DNA of 64,000 nucleotides from Nocardioides marmotae (lineage in GTDB: Bacteria > Actinomycetota > Actinomycetes > Propionibacteriales > Nocardioidaceae), in NCBI RefSeq assembly GCF_013177455.1, contig NZ_CP053660.1, positions 3,720,001 to 3,784,000 on the forward strand, in the 5' to 3' direction. Every line of letters begins with the position of its first letter. Position 1 is the stretch's first letter. The notes below the pieces were generated by a model. It ran no database searches, was not told the origin of the DNA, and worked only from the letters and a program-made list of their open reading frames with translations. The position numbers and the translations under genes were made by a program. Below, in pieces: positions 42,428 to 50,665 of this stretch.

Positions 42428-43693
42428 TCAGGCCAGGCCGGTGGCGGCGAAGGCGGCGTACGTCGGGGCGATGGTGGCGACTGGCCCGACCGAGCCGGAG
42501 ACCGCGTCGAGGGTCTTCAGGCCGTGGCCGGTGTTGATGACGACGGTCTCGAGCTCGGGGTCGAGCTGGCCGGACTCGACGAGCTTCTTCAGCACGCCGA
42601 CCGTGGTGCCGCCGGCGGTCTCGGTGAAGATCCCCTCGGTGCGGGCCAGCAGCACGATGGCCTCGCGGACCTCGTCGTCGGTGATGTCCTCGACCGCGCC
42701 GCCGGTCTGCCGGCAGACGTCGAGGACGTAGATGCCGTCGGCGGGGTTGCCGATGGCCAGGCTCTTGGCGATGGTGTCGGGCTTGACCGGGCGGATCGCG
42801 TCGACGCCGGCCTTGTAGGCGACCGAGACCGGCGAGCAGCCGGCCGCCTGCGCGCCGTACACCTTGTAGGGCTTGTCCTCGACCAGGCCGAGGGTGATCA
42901 GCTCCTGGAAGGCCTTGTGCACCTTGGTCAGCTGCGAGCCGCTCGCGACGGGGATGACGATCTGGTCCGGCAGCCGCCAGCCGAGCTGCTCGGCGATCTC
43001 GTAGCCGAGCGTCTTGGAGCCCTCGGCGTAGAAGGGGCGGACGTTGACGTTGACGAACGCCCAGCCCTCCTCCTCGCCGGCGATCTCCGAGGCGAGCTTG
43101 TTGACGTCGTCGTAGTTGCCGTCGACGGCGACCAGGGAGTCGGTGAAGACCGCGGAGTTGACCTGCTTGGGGTGCTCGAGGTTGCTCGGGATGAACACCA
43201 CGGTCTTGATGCCGGCGCGGGCGCCGGCCGCGGCGACCGCGTTGGCGAGGTTGCCGGTGCTCGGACAGGCGAAGACCTTGGCGTCCAGCTCGCGCGCCGC
43301 GCTCAGCGCGCAGGCGACCACGCGGTCCTTGAAGGAGTTGGTGGGGTTGGTCGAGTCGTCCTTGACCCACAGCTTGGCCAGGCCGAGCTCGGCGGCGAGG
43401 TTCCTCGCCTCGAGCAGGCGGGTGTAGCCCGGCTCGGTGTTGGGGCTGGTCTCGATGTCGGTCGGGACCGGCAGCAGCGCCTTGTAGCGCCAGATGTTGC
43501 GCGGCCCGGCCTCGATCTCCTCGCGGGTGACCTGCGGGAAGTCGTAGGCGACCTCCAGCGGACCGAAGCACTCGGTGCACGCGTAGTGGGGGCCCAGCTC
43601 GACCTCGGTGCCGCACTCGCGACACACCAGGGCTCGGGCGTTCCCGAAGGCCCCCTCGCGGATCCGGGACTTCTCGACAACGGCAGCGCTCAT
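42428..43693 (-). CDS. thrC: Threonine synthase-like PLP enzyme, possibly homocysteine-forming
   Basis: 421-residue PLP enzyme of fold type II. The PLP lysine is in NPTNSFKDRVVACALSA (about residue 105). The phosphate loop is PSTGNLANAVAAAGARAG, and the C-terminal TEGIFTETAGGTTVGVLKKL completes the site. Unlike the compact threonine synthases of about 360 residues, it begins with a zinc ribbon, CRECGTEVELGPHYACTECF. Classical activity: O-phosphohomoserine plus water to threonine. Its context is a SAM-I riboswitch leader and a CysO-type sulfur carrier downstream, which point to sulfur metabolism: it might place sulfur instead of water on O-phosphohomoserine to make homocysteine. ATG at 43691-43693, with AAGGAGG right behind the riboswitch P1 stem. 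Confidence 0.85.
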   Translation of the reverse strand: MSAAVVEKSRIREGAFGNARALVCRECGTEVELGPHYACTECFGPLEVAYDFPQVTREEIEAGPRNIWRYKALLPVPTDIETSPNTEPGYTRLLEARNLAAELGLAKLWVKDDSTNPTNSFKDRVVACALSAARELDAKVFACPSTGNLANAVAAAGARAGIKTVVFIPSNLEHPKQVNSAVFTDSLVAVDGNYDDVNKLASEIAGEEEGWAFVNVNVRPFYAEGSKTLGYEIAEQLGWRLPDQIVIPVASGSQLTKVHKAFQELITLGLVEDKPYKVYGAQAAGCSPVSVAYKAGVDAIRPVKPDTIAKSLAIGNPADGIYVLDVCRQTGGAVEDITDDEVREAIVLLARTEGIFTETAGGTTVGVLKKLVESGQLDPELETVVINTGHGLKTLDAVSGSVGPVATIAPTYAAFAATGLA

Positions 43694-43699
43694 GACCGA

Positions 43700-43706
43700 C
43701 CTCCTT
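43700..43706 (-). promoter_or_regulatory. Ribosome binding site of the thrC-like gene, next to riboswitch P1
   Basis: AAGGAGG on the minus strand, 6 bases before the ATG and directly adjacent to the 3' strand of riboswitch stem P1 (GATGAG, 43707-43712). This closeness suggests control of translation start. Confidence 0.7.
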
Positions 43707-43847
43707 CTCATCTTCCCCGGGTCACGACGGTCGTGCCGGGCGGAATTGGCACCGTTACCGACGACCGTCCCGGTTTCACCGGGGGCGGAGGCGCGTTGGC
43801 GGTTGCCGGGACTTCACAGGGCCGTTCCCTCTGTCCCTCTGGATGAG
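43707..43847 (-). ncRNA. SAM-I (S-box) riboswitch
   Basis: 141-base leader on the minus strand with all S-box landmarks. P1 is CTCATC (43842-43847) paired with GATGAG (43707-43712). Then comes AGAGGGACAGAGGGA, the conserved core GGCCCTGTGAAGTCCCGGCA followed by ACC, and a GC-rich P3 closing near GGTGAAACCGGG. The J3/4 motif GGTGCCAATTCC and a P4 hairpin follow. The core binds S-adenosylmethionine. The element starts about where transcription from the promoter at 43857-43885 should begin. It matches SAM-I better than SAM-IV, whose outer helices differ. Confidence 0.88.
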
Positions 43848-43856
43848 CTGGGCAGA

Positions 43857-43885
43857 ACAGTACGTCCCCCGTCCCAACCCGTGAA
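43857..43885 (-). promoter_or_regulatory. Promoter of the SAM riboswitch - thrC-like - cysO transcript
   Basis: On the minus strand TTCACG (43880-43885), 17-base spacer, TACTGT (43857-43862). Predicted start near 43850, at the 5' strand of P1. Confidence 0.55.
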
Positions 43886-43934
43886 ACCGGGTCCCGCGAT
43901 GTGGACACGTGGGGGCGTGGGCGGTGGGGCGCGC

Positions 43935-44036
43935 GTCCCACCTTTAGGTGGTACGCACCCGCTTCTGGGGCAATATTTCGCCCCAGAAGCGGTCGTATCC
44001 CACCTATAGGTGGGATACGACCGCTTCCGGGGCAGG
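43935..44036. repeat. Composite palindromic repeat, family 1, copy 2
   Basis: Four parts: an imperfect palindrome GTCCCACCTTTAGGTGGTAC (43935-43954); a hairpin with 13-base arms CCGCTTCTGGGGC / GCCCCAGAAGCGG (43959-43992) and an AT-rich loop; a perfect 28-base palindrome (43993-44020) with core CCCACCTATAGGTGGG; and a further half-arm CCGCTTCCGGGGCAGG (44021-44036). It ends 1 base before the otsB stop codon's last base, so it forms the 3' end of otsB and may terminate or protect its mRNA. Confidence 0.85.
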
Positions 44037-44037
44037 A

Positions 44038-44892
44038 CTACCGCGAGCGGGCGTCGGCGGCGCGGGCGTCGGCGGTGAGGCGGCGGAGGAGCCCGAGGAC
44101 GCCCTCGGGGCCGTGGACGACGACGTCGGCGCGGTCGACGAGCGCGCTGACCTCGTCGGAGGCCGAGCAGACGAGCAGGGTGGGCATGCCGTCCTTGCCG
44201 AGGGCGGTGACGGCGTCGAAGGCCTCGAGGTCGCCGAGGTCGTCGCCGGCGAAGAGGAACCCACCGGCCCCGACCTCGGCGGCGAGGGTGTCGACGGCCT
44301 TGCCCTTGTCCATGCCGGGGGCGCGGACCTCGATCACGTTGCGGCCCGGCTCGAGGACCAGCCCGTTGCGGGCGGCGAGGTCGCGCAGCACCGGCAGCAG
44401 CCGCTCGAAGGCGCCCTCGGGGTCGGGGAGGCGGCGGGTGTGCACGGCGTGCGCGAGGCCCTTGTCCTCGACCCAGGCGTCGGCGGCGTCGGCGCGACGC
44501 AGCGCGCGAGGCAGGTCGCGGAGGAACGTCGCGAGCCCGTGCGGCGGGCGCGGGGAGACGATGCGGCGGCGGGTGGAGGACCACCGCTCGTTGCCGTACT
44601 GGCCGAACAGGTAGAGCTCCTTGCCGGCCTCGCCGATCGCGTTGCCGACCTCCTCGAGCCCGCCGAGGTCGAGGGCCTGGCGGGCGGGCCGGCCGGTGAC
44701 GACCGCGACCGCGGCGACGACCTGGGCGAGGTCGACGAGGACCTCGGGGGCGTCGGGGTGGATGTGCGCCCGCGTGGGGTCGTCGACGATCGGCGAGAGG
44801 GTGCCGTCGAAGTCGAGGCCGATCACGGCGCGGTCGGCGGCGCGCACCAGCGCGGCGTACTTCTGCTCTCCCTCGGCGGAGGTGAACTCCAT
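44038..44892 (-). CDS. otsB: Trehalose-6-phosphate phosphatase
   Basis: 284-residue HAD-family phosphatase that frees trehalose from trehalose 6-phosphate, the second step after OtsA. HAD motif I: VIGLDFDGTLSPIVDDP (nucleophile Asp at about 27). Motif II region: VAAVAVVTGRPARQALDLGG. LYLFGQYGNERWS is typical of OtsB, and motif IV is LFAGDDLGDLEAFDAV. GMDKGKAVDTLAAEVG also fits. It lies 4.2 kb from otsA on the opposite strand. ATG at 44890-44892; the upstream -10 is weak. Its end is capped by the family 1 palindromic repeat. Confidence 0.92.
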   Translation of the reverse strand: MEFTSAEGEQKYAALVRAADRAVIGLDFDGTLSPIVDDPTRAHIHPDAPEVLVDLAQVVAAVAVVTGRPARQALDLGGLEEVGNAIGEAGKELYLFGQYGNERWSSTRRRIVSPRPPHGLATFLRDLPRALRRADAADAWVEDKGLAHAVHTRRLPDPEGAFERLLPVLRDLAARNGLVLEPGRNVIEVRAPGMDKGKAVDTLAAEVGAGGFLFAGDDLGDLEAFDAVTALGKDGMPTLLVCSASDEVSALVDRADVVVHGPEGVLGLLRRLTADARAADARSR

Positions 44893-44977
44893 GCCCCCCA
44901 GGTTCCCAGACCGAGCCGGCGCCCGCACGTGGGGCCGGTCACGGCCGCGCGCAGGTCAGGCGCAGGTCAGGCGCAGG

Positions 44978-45493
44978 TCAGTCCAGCGGGCCCGTGAGGA
45001 TGACGGTGAGCCGGTCGAGCCGCATCGGGTCGACGGCCGGCATCGTGCGGTCGATGCCGAGGTCGAGCGCGAGCAGCTTCGCGGCACGCTCGAGGCGCCG
45101 GGGGTAGTAGACGGTCGAGGCGGGGATGGTGCCGACCCAGTTGTCGGAGCCGACGACCTGCCAGCCGGCCTGGCCGGCGCGGTCCGAGACGGTGCCGGCG
45201 AGCCCGGTGATGCCGGAGTTGTTGTAGACCTCGACGTAGACCTCCGAGCGCTTGACCGGGGGCTTGGCGGGCTTGGGCTTCTTGGTCGGCCCGGCCGCCG
45301 GCGTGCTGGGCGCGGCGCTGGGCGTCTCCTTGGCCGAGATCGTGGTGATCTCGCGCTCGGTCGGCTCGCCGCCGCGGGTGGCGACGAAGGCGATGCCGGC
45401 CATCGCCACCGCGATGATGCTGAGCATCACCACCGGCGAGGGGAAGACGAAGCCGCGCTGGTCGCGGTGGCGGGCGGAGAGCCGGGTGGCCAT
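44978..45493 (-). CDS. LytR C-terminal domain membrane protein
   Basis: 171-residue protein: short basic N-terminus, a membrane helix (FPSPVVMLSIIAVAMAGIAF, about 17-36), a Pro/Lys/Thr-rich spacer across the wall (TPAAGPTKKPKPAKPPVKRS) and a LytR_C domain (VYVEVYNNSGITGLAGTVSD, GWQVVGSDNWVGTIPASTVY). LytR_C domains occur in wall teichoic/arabinogalactan ligases, but here the catalytic LCP domain is missing, so it may be an accessory or competitor for that function. It follows the DUF3263 gene by 5 bases, a pair conserved in actinobacteria. Confidence 0.85.
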   Translation of the reverse strand: MATRLSARHRDQRGFVFPSPVVMLSIIAVAMAGIAFVATRGGEPTEREITTISAKETPSAAPSTPAAGPTKKPKPAKPPVKRSEVYVEVYNNSGITGLAGTVSDRAGQAGWQVVGSDNWVGTIPASTVYYPRRLERAAKLLALDLGIDRTMPAVDPMRLDRLTVILTGPLD

Positions 45494-45498
45494 CGCGC

Positions 45499-45795
45499 TC
45501 AGACCTCGAAGCCGAGGCGGCGGGCCGAGCGCTGGCGCTGCCGCTGGGACCGGAGCCGGCGCAGGCGGCGGACGAGCAGCGGGTCGGCCTCGAGCGCCTC
45601 GGGACGGTCGATGAGGGCGTTGAGGACCTGGTAGTAGCGCGTCGAGCTCATGTCGAACTTCTCGCGGACCGCGGTCTCCTTCGCGCCGGCGTACTTCCAC
45701 CACTGGCGCTCGAACTCGAGGATCTCTCGGTCGCGGTCGCTCAGGCTCGGCGTGGCCCCGGCCTCGTGGCCGTCGAGGGCGTTCGCGGCGTCCAT
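45499..45795 (-). CDS. DUF3263 family protein
   Basis: 98-residue protein with a helix-turn-helix-like core: LSDRDREILEFERQWWKYAG, AKETAVREKFDMSSTRYYQV, LNALIDRPEALEADPLLVRR. This is the DUF3263 signature; the basic C-terminus RSQRQRQRSARRLGFEV could bind DNA. Function unproven. It is encoded directly before the LytR_C gene. ATG at 45793-45795. Confidence 0.88.
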   Translation of the reverse strand: MDAANALDGHEAGATPSLSDRDREILEFERQWWKYAGAKETAVREKFDMSSTRYYQVLNALIDRPEALEADPLLVRRLRRLRSQRQRQRSARRLGFEV

Positions 45796-45916
45796 GCGCA
45801 GTCTCCCGGGAGCTGGTCGTTCGATGGGTGTCCGGACGTCACTGTAGGCGACGAACCACAGCGGTGTCATTCGCATCGCCCGGCCCGTCCACCGGTGTTG
45901 TGGGAGTCTCGGCGGC

Positions 45917-46927
45917 GTGACCGAGCCAGCCGCCGCACCGACCCGCTGGGGCATCCTCGCCACCGGCAAGATCGCCCGCACCTTCGCCCGCGACCTGGCG
46001 CTCGTGCCCGACGCCGAGCTGGTCGCGGTCGGGTCCCGGCGGGCGGAGGCCGCAGCGGCGTTCGCCGCCGAGCACGGCGGACGGCCGCACGGCTCCTACG
46101 AGGAGCTGGTCGCCGACCCCGACGTCGAGGTCGTGTACGTCGCCAGTCCGCACGCCCTGCACCTCGAGCACGCCCGCCTGGCCTTCGAGGCCGGCAAGCA
46201 CGTGCTGTGCGAGAAGCCGCTGACCCTCTCGACCGCCGACGCCGAGGAGATGGTCCGCCTCGCCGGGAAGCACGACCGCTTCCTCATGGAGGCGATGTGG
46301 ACCGCGTGCCACCCGCTCGTCCGCACGGTCGCGGAGCAGGTGCGCGCTGGCCGGTACGGCACGCCCCGCCACCTGCACGCCGAGCTCGGCTTCCGCGTCG
46401 ACGCCGGACCGGACGACCGGATGCTCGACCCGGCCCTGGGCGCCAGCGCGCTGCTCGACATGGGGATCTACCCGCTGACCTTCGCCCACCTCGTGCTCGG
46501 CGAGGCCGAGCAGCTGACCGGCACCGCCGACCTCTCCGACCGCGGCATCGACCTCGACGTCGCGATCAGCGGCCGCTACCCCGGCGGCGCGCTCGCCACC
46601 ATGACCGCCTCGATCACCTCGTGGTCCTCGCGGGCCGCCGCGATCGCGACCGACCTCGGCCGGATCGACGTCCCCGACTTCCACCACCCCACCCGCGCGA
46701 CGTTCACGCCGTACGACGGCGGCGACGGCGACGCGGCGCGCGAGCCGGTCGAGATCCTCGCCGAGGACGCGGTCATCGGCCGCGGCTACGGCAACGAGAT
46801 CGCCGAGGTGGGCCGCTGCCTGCGCGCCGGCCTGCGGGAGAGCCCGTGGGTGCCGCACACGCAGACCCTGACCCTGATGCGGCAGATGGACGCGGTCCGC
46901 GCGCAGGTCGGCGTCTCCTTCGGCTGA
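45917..46927 (+). CDS. Gfo/Idh/MocA family oxidoreductase
   Basis: 336-residue NAD(P)-dependent oxidoreductase. Rossmann start RWGILATGKIARTFARDLAL (about 10-29), the family motif HVLCEKPLTLSTADAEEM with the conserved EKP Lys, and the substrate-domain part ASALLDMGIYPLTFAHLVLG. Typical substrates are sugars, inositols or trans-dihydrodiols; the FLMEAMWTACHPLVRTV motif is common in the dihydrodiol-dehydrogenase-like subgroup. GTG at 45917, divergent from DUF3263 across a 121-base gap without a clear promoter. Convergent with the response regulator. Confidence 0.87.
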   Translation: MTEPAAAPTRWGILATGKIARTFARDLALVPDAELVAVGSRRAEAAAAFAAEHGGRPHGSYEELVADPDVEVVYVASPHALHLEHARLAFEAGKHVLCEKPLTLSTADAEEMVRLAGKHDRFLMEAMWTACHPLVRTVAEQVRAGRYGTPRHLHAELGFRVDAGPDDRMLDPALGASALLDMGIYPLTFAHLVLGEAEQLTGTADLSDRGIDLDVAISGRYPGGALATMTASITSWSSRAAAIATDLGRIDVPDFHHPTRATFTPYDGGDGDAAREPVEILAEDAVIGRGYGNEIAEVGRCLRAGLRESPWVPHTQTLTLMRQMDAVRAQVGVSFG

Positions 46928-46960
46928 GCGGCTGAGCGGCTGAGCTGAGCGGCCGGGCGG

Positions 46961-47608
46961 TCAGCCGGCCGAGCGCAGGTAGCTGATCACCGCGGCGACC
47001 CGGCGGTGGGCGGCGCCGTCGTCGGGGGCGAGGCCGAGCTTGGCGAAGATCCGCTGGGTGTGCTTCTCGACCGCGCCGAGGCTGACCACCATCGCCTCGG
47101 CGATCGCGCTGTTGGAGCGCCCCTCGGCCATCAGTGCGAGGACCTCGTGCTCGCGCGGGGTGAGCGCGGCGAGCGGGTCGCGGCGCGCGCCCATCAGCCG
47201 GCGCACCACCTGCGGGTCGAGCGCGGTGCCGCCGCGGGCGACGGTGTCGAGCGCGGCGGTGAAGTCGTCGAGGTCGGCGACGCGGTCCTTGAGCAGGTAG
47301 CCCACCCCGCCCTGGCCGGCGGCCAGCAGGTCGGCGGCGTAGGCGACCTCGACGTACTGGGAGAGCACGAGCAGCCGGGCCTCGGGCCAGGCCCGGCGCA
47401 CCTCGACGGCGGCGCGCAGCCCCTCGTCGGTGTGGCTGGGCGGCATCCGCACGTCGACGATGCCGACGTCGGGGCGGTGCTCGAGCACGGCCGCGACGAA
47501 GGCCGGGCCGTCCGCGACCGAGGCCACGACCTCGTGGCCGGCCTCGGCGAGGAGCAGCTGGAGCCCCTCGCGCAGCAGGAAGGAGTCGTCCGCGACGACG
47601 ATCCTCAT
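46961..47608 (-). CDS. Two-component response regulator, NarL/LuxR family
   Basis: 215 residues. The receiver domain has the acidic pair in MRIVVADDSFLLREGLQLLL, the phospho-acceptor Asp in PDVGIVDVRMPPSHTDEGL (about 52) and Lys in GVGYLLKDRVADL. The C-terminal LuxR helix-turn-helix is LTPREHEVLALMAEGRSNSA then IAEAMVVSLGAVEKHTQRIF and AKLGL. It pairs with the histidine kinase directly upstream (18-base gap). I take the ATG at 47608; an in-frame GTG six bases upstream is possible. Confidence 0.92.
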   Translation of the reverse strand: MRIVVADDSFLLREGLQLLLAEAGHEVVASVADGPAFVAAVLEHRPDVGIVDVRMPPSHTDEGLRAAVEVRRAWPEARLLVLSQYVEVAYAADLLAAGQGGVGYLLKDRVADLDDFTAALDTVARGGTALDPQVVRRLMGARRDPLAALTPREHEVLALMAEGRSNSAIAEAMVVSLGAVEKHTQRIFAKLGLAPDDGAAHRRVAAVISYLRSAG

Positions 47609-47626
47609 CCCCACCTCACCGCCGCC

Positions 47627-48916
47627 TCACCGCGCCCCCGTCGGCACCAGCGCCGAGACCACCGTCGGCCCGCCGGCCGGCGACTCCAGGCCCAGCGAGC
47701 CGTCGACCGCGAGCAGCCGCTGGCGCAGCCCGGCCAGGCCGTGCCCCTTGGCCTCGTGCGCGCCCCCGGCGCCGTCGTCCTCGACCCGGACCAGCAGCGC
47801 GTCGCCCGCGTCGCGCACGTGCACCCGCGCGGAGCTCGCGCCGCTGTGCTTGGCGACGTTGGTGAGCGCCTCGCTCACCACGAAGTACGTCGTGGTCTCC
47901 ACGTGCGGCGGGAGGCCGGCGGGCACGTCGATGTCGGCCTCGACCGGGACCGCGCTGCGGGCGGCGAGGTCCTCCAGCGCGACCTGGAGGCCGCGGTCGA
48001 CCAGCAGCGGCGGCGCGATGCCGCGCGAGAGCGAGCGCAGCTCCTCGACGGTCTCCCCCACCTGCGCCAGCGCCTCCTCGATCGTCGCCGCGGCCCGGTC
48101 CGGGTCGGACTCGAGCTGGCGCCGGGCGCGCCCGAGGTCCATCCCGAGGCGGACCATCCGCTGCTGCGGGCCGTCGTGGATGTCGCGCTCGAGCCGCCGC
48201 AGGGACTCCGCCTCCGCGCTGCGCGCGGCGCTGCGGCCGGTCTCCACGCGACGTACCTCCTGCTGGAGCTCGGCGCGCCCGCTGAGCAGGCTCCAGGCCA
48301 GGCCGGCGTGGAGCGCGGCGACCGCCCGGACGGCCCAGGGCAGCGTGAGCAGGGCGACCACGCCGAGAGCGGCGTTGAGCAGCGACTCGGCCACCGCGCC
48401 GGAGCCCAGGCCGAGCAGCTCGGCCAGGCCACCGTCGTCCTCGCCGTCGGGGAGCCAGATCTGCCAGAACCAGTACGTCGCCCCCGACCCGATCGCCGCC
48501 CACCAGACGACCGTGACGAGGAAGGCGAGCGAGCCGGTGACCAGGCCGACGATCGACCAGGTCAGGTCGAGCCACGACTGCGGGTCGCGCAGCGGGGTGA
48601 CGGCGCGGCGCAGCAGGCCGTCGCCCTCGCGGGCGCAGAGGTAGGCCGGCGTGGGCGCCTCGCGGCCGAGGAGCGTGCGCTGGCGGTGCCGCTCGAGGCG
48701 GGCGAACCCGCGGGCGACCATCGCGGCCAGGGAGAGCACCAGGACGCCGTACACGATCACGACCAGCCCCGCGCCGAGGCTGAGCAGGGTCACCGCGAGC
48801 ACGAACGCCGGCAGCGCGAGGACGAAGGAGCTGAGCGCGTAGGCGCTGTCGAGGAGGGTGCGCCGCACCAAGCCGTGCGGGAGGGCGGTGGGGGGTCTCA
48901 TGGTGGTCGTGGTCAT
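47627..48916 (-). CDS. Sensor histidine kinase (HisKA_3 type)
   Basis: 429-residue membrane sensor. The N-terminal part has several membrane helices (SAYALSSFVLALPAFVLAVT, LVVIVYGVLVLSLAAMVARG) and a second pair (WSIVGLVTGSLAFLVTVVWW, LLNAALGVVALLTLPWAVRA). Next comes the dimerisation/phospho-acceptor region with His in RRLERDIHDGPQQRMVRLGM, and then the ATPase domain with N-box FVVSEALTNVAKHSGASSAR and G-boxes VEDDGAGGAHEAKGHGLAGL. No separate sensor domain is visible, so membrane stress or a ligand in the membrane is likely. Two starts are possible (48916 or 48901). Confidence 0.9.
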   Translation of the reverse strand: MTTTTMRPPTALPHGLVRRTLLDSAYALSSFVLALPAFVLAVTLLSLGAGLVVIVYGVLVLSLAAMVARGFARLERHRQRTLLGREAPTPAYLCAREGDGLLRRAVTPLRDPQSWLDLTWSIVGLVTGSLAFLVTVVWWAAIGSGATYWFWQIWLPDGEDDGGLAELLGLGSGAVAESLLNAALGVVALLTLPWAVRAVAALHAGLAWSLLSGRAELQQEVRRVETGRSAARSAEAESLRRLERDIHDGPQQRMVRLGMDLGRARRQLESDPDRAAATIEEALAQVGETVEELRSLSRGIAPPLLVDRGLQVALEDLAARSAVPVEADIDVPAGLPPHVETTTYFVVSEALTNVAKHSGASSARVHVRDAGDALLVRVEDDGAGGAHEAKGHGLAGLRQRLLAVDGSLGLESPAGGPTVVSALVPTGAR

Positions 48917-49090
48917 GGCTCCGAGCCTGGTCGGCCGAGCGGTCGGGCACGATCCTGCCAGCACGACGACCGGGGTGGGGCCAGCCCGACACCCGGGCCC
49001 CACCCGGACCCCACCCGGACCCTGCCCGCGACCGGCCCGCCCCGCCCCCGCTCCGAGCCGTGTGGGGCCGAGGCGGGTTGGGCACTCCCC

Positions 49091-49096
49091 TAGGGT
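49091..49096 (+). promoter_or_regulatory. -10 element of otsA (leaderless)
   Basis: TAGGGT, 7 bases before the GTG at 49104. It rules out the GTG at 49095, which lies inside the hexamer. Confidence 0.6.
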
Positions 49097-49103
49097 GAGC
49101 ACC

Positions 49104-50531
49104 GTGTCTGCCGACCTCGTGATCGTGGCCAACCGACTACCGGTCGACCGGGTGGAGCAGCCGGACGGGACGATGGGCTGGCGGACGTCGCCCGGCGGCC
49201 TGGTCACCGCCATCGAGCCGGTGATGCGCGCCAACGACGGCACCTGGATCGGGTGGCCCGGCGGGACCGACGAGGACCTCGAGCCGTTCGAGGCCGACGG
49301 CATGAAGCTCGTGCCGATGTCGATGACCCAGGCCGAGATCGAGGGCCACTACGAGGGCTTCTCCAACGCCACCCTGTGGCCGCTCTACCACGACCTCGTG
49401 GCCAAGCCGGAGTTCCACCGGGAGTGGTGGGACTCCTACGTCTCGGTCAACCGCCGCTTCGCCGAGAAGGCCGCCGAGCTGGCCTCCGAGGGCGCGACGG
49501 TGTGGGTGCACGACTACCAGATGCAGCTGGTCCCGCTGATGCTGCGCGAGCTGCGCCCGGACCTGCGGATCGGCTTCTACCTCCACATCCCGTTCCCGCC
49601 GGCCGAGCTCTTCCAGCAGCTCCCCTGGCGCCGCCAGCTCCTCGAGGGGCTCCTCGGCGCGGACATGATCGGCTTCCAGCTGCCCGGCGGCGCGCAGAAC
49701 TTCGTGCGCCTGGTCCGCCAGCGCGTCGGCCACAAGACCCACCGCGACCTGGTCTACCTGCCCGACGGCCGCACCGTCCGCGCCGCGGCGTTCCCGATCT
49801 CCATCGACGCCGCCGGCTTCGAGGCGATGGCCCGCTCCGAACCCGTCGCCGCCCGCGCCGCGGAGATCCGCGAGGCGCTCGGCAACCCGCGCAAGGTGTT
49901 CCTCGGCATCGACCGGCTCGACTACACCAAGGGCATCTACGCCCGGCTGCGCGCCTTCAGCGAGCTCATCGCCGACGGCCACCTCGACGTCGAGGACGCC
50001 GTCTTCGTGCAGGTCGCGGTGCCCTCGCGCGAGCAGGTCGAGCAGTACCGCATCCTCCGCGACGACATCGACCGCCTCGTCGGCCGGGTCAACGGCGACC
50101 TCGGCCGGATCGGCCGCCCGGCGATCAGCTACCTGCACTCCTCCTACCCCCGCGAGGAGATGGCCGCGCTCTACCGGGCCGCCGACGTCATGGTCGTCAC
50201 GCCCTACCGCGACGGCATGAACCTCGTCGCCAAGGAGTACGTCGCGTGCCGGCTCGAGGACACCGGCGCGCTGGTGCTCTCGGAGTTCGCCGGCGCCGCG
50301 AACGAGCTGCGCCAGGCCTGGCTGGTCAACCCCTACGACATCAACGGCATGAAGTCGGCCCTGCTCGACGCCTACAGCGCCGACGACCGCGAGACCCGTC
50401 GGCGGATGAAGGCGATGCGCCGGACCGTCGCCCAGAACGACGTCGCCGCGTGGGCCGACGCGTTCATGAGCGAGCTCGCCGAGGTCCCCGGCTCGCACGG
50501 CAAGGCCGTCCGGCCGGCGAAGCGGTCGTAG
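49104..50531 (+). CDS. otsA: Trehalose-6-phosphate synthase
   Basis: 475-residue GT20 glycosyltransferase joining UDP- (or ADP-/GDP-) glucose to glucose 6-phosphate. Substrate motifs are visible: [18 protein letters not shown] with [50 protein letters not shown], the diphosphate site [15 protein letters not shown] (Arg and Lys) and [19 protein letters not shown]. Length fits bacterial OtsA. Start GTG 49104 from the leaderless -10. It works with OtsB at 44 kb to make trehalose for osmotic and desiccation protection. The 3' side carries a family 2 palindromic repeat. Confidence 0.95.
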   Translation: MSADLVIVANRLPVDRVEQPDGTMGWRTSPGGLVTAIEPVMRANDGTWIGWPGGTDEDLEPFEADGMKLVPMSMTQAEIEGHYEGFSNATLWPLYHDLVAKPEFHREWWDSYVSVNRRFAEKAAELASEGATVWVHDYQMQLVPLMLRELRPDLRIGFYLHIPFPPAELFQQLPWRRQLLEGLLGADMIGFQLPGGAQNFVRLVRQRVGHKTHRDLVYLPDGRTVRAAAFPISIDAAGFEAMARSEPVAARAAEIREALGNPRKVFLGIDRLDYTKGIYARLRAFSELIADGHLDVEDAVFVQVAVPSREQVEQYRILRDDIDRLVGRVNGDLGRIGRPAISYLHSSYPREEMAALYRAADVMVVTPYRDGMNLVAKEYVACRLEDTGALVLSEFAGAANELRQAWLVNPYDINGMKSALLDAYSADDRETRRRMKAMRRTVAQNDVAAWADAFMSELAEVPGSHGKAVRPAKRS

Positions 50532-50541
50532 GGCGCTCGGG

Positions 50542-50644
50542 GCCTGCCGGGGTCCTGCCGGGGCCTGTCGGGGCCTGTCGGGGTCACCGGTTAACCGGTG
50601 ACTCCTGCACTTATCGGGGCAGATCTCCCCTGATAAGTGCAGGA
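50542..50644. repeat. Composite palindromic repeat, family 2, copy 2
   Basis: Starts with four near-tandem 10-12-base units of CCTG(C/T)CGGGG (50542-50582). Then comes the perfect 20-base palindrome GTCACCGGTTAACCGGTGAC (50583-50602), and a hairpin at 50603-50644 with arms TCCTGCACTTATCGGGG / CCCCTGATAAGTGCAGGA around CAGATCT. It is inverted relative to copy 1 (14620-14735). It lies between convergent otsA and the LLM gene, where it could end transcription both ways. Confidence 0.85.
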
Positions 50645-50665
50645 CTCGCCTGAGAAGTACGCCGC

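Noticed and set aside
43707..43847. SAM-IV riboswitch instead of SAM-I
   Set aside because: The core motifs are shared, but the P1 pairing CTCATC/GATGAG and the P2-P4 order follow SAM-I; I see no SAM-IV-type extra 3' pseudoknot helix.
49095..49103. GTG at 49095 as the otsA start
   Set aside because: It falls inside the -10 hexamer; the GTG at 49104 gives the family N-terminus [13 protein letters not shown].
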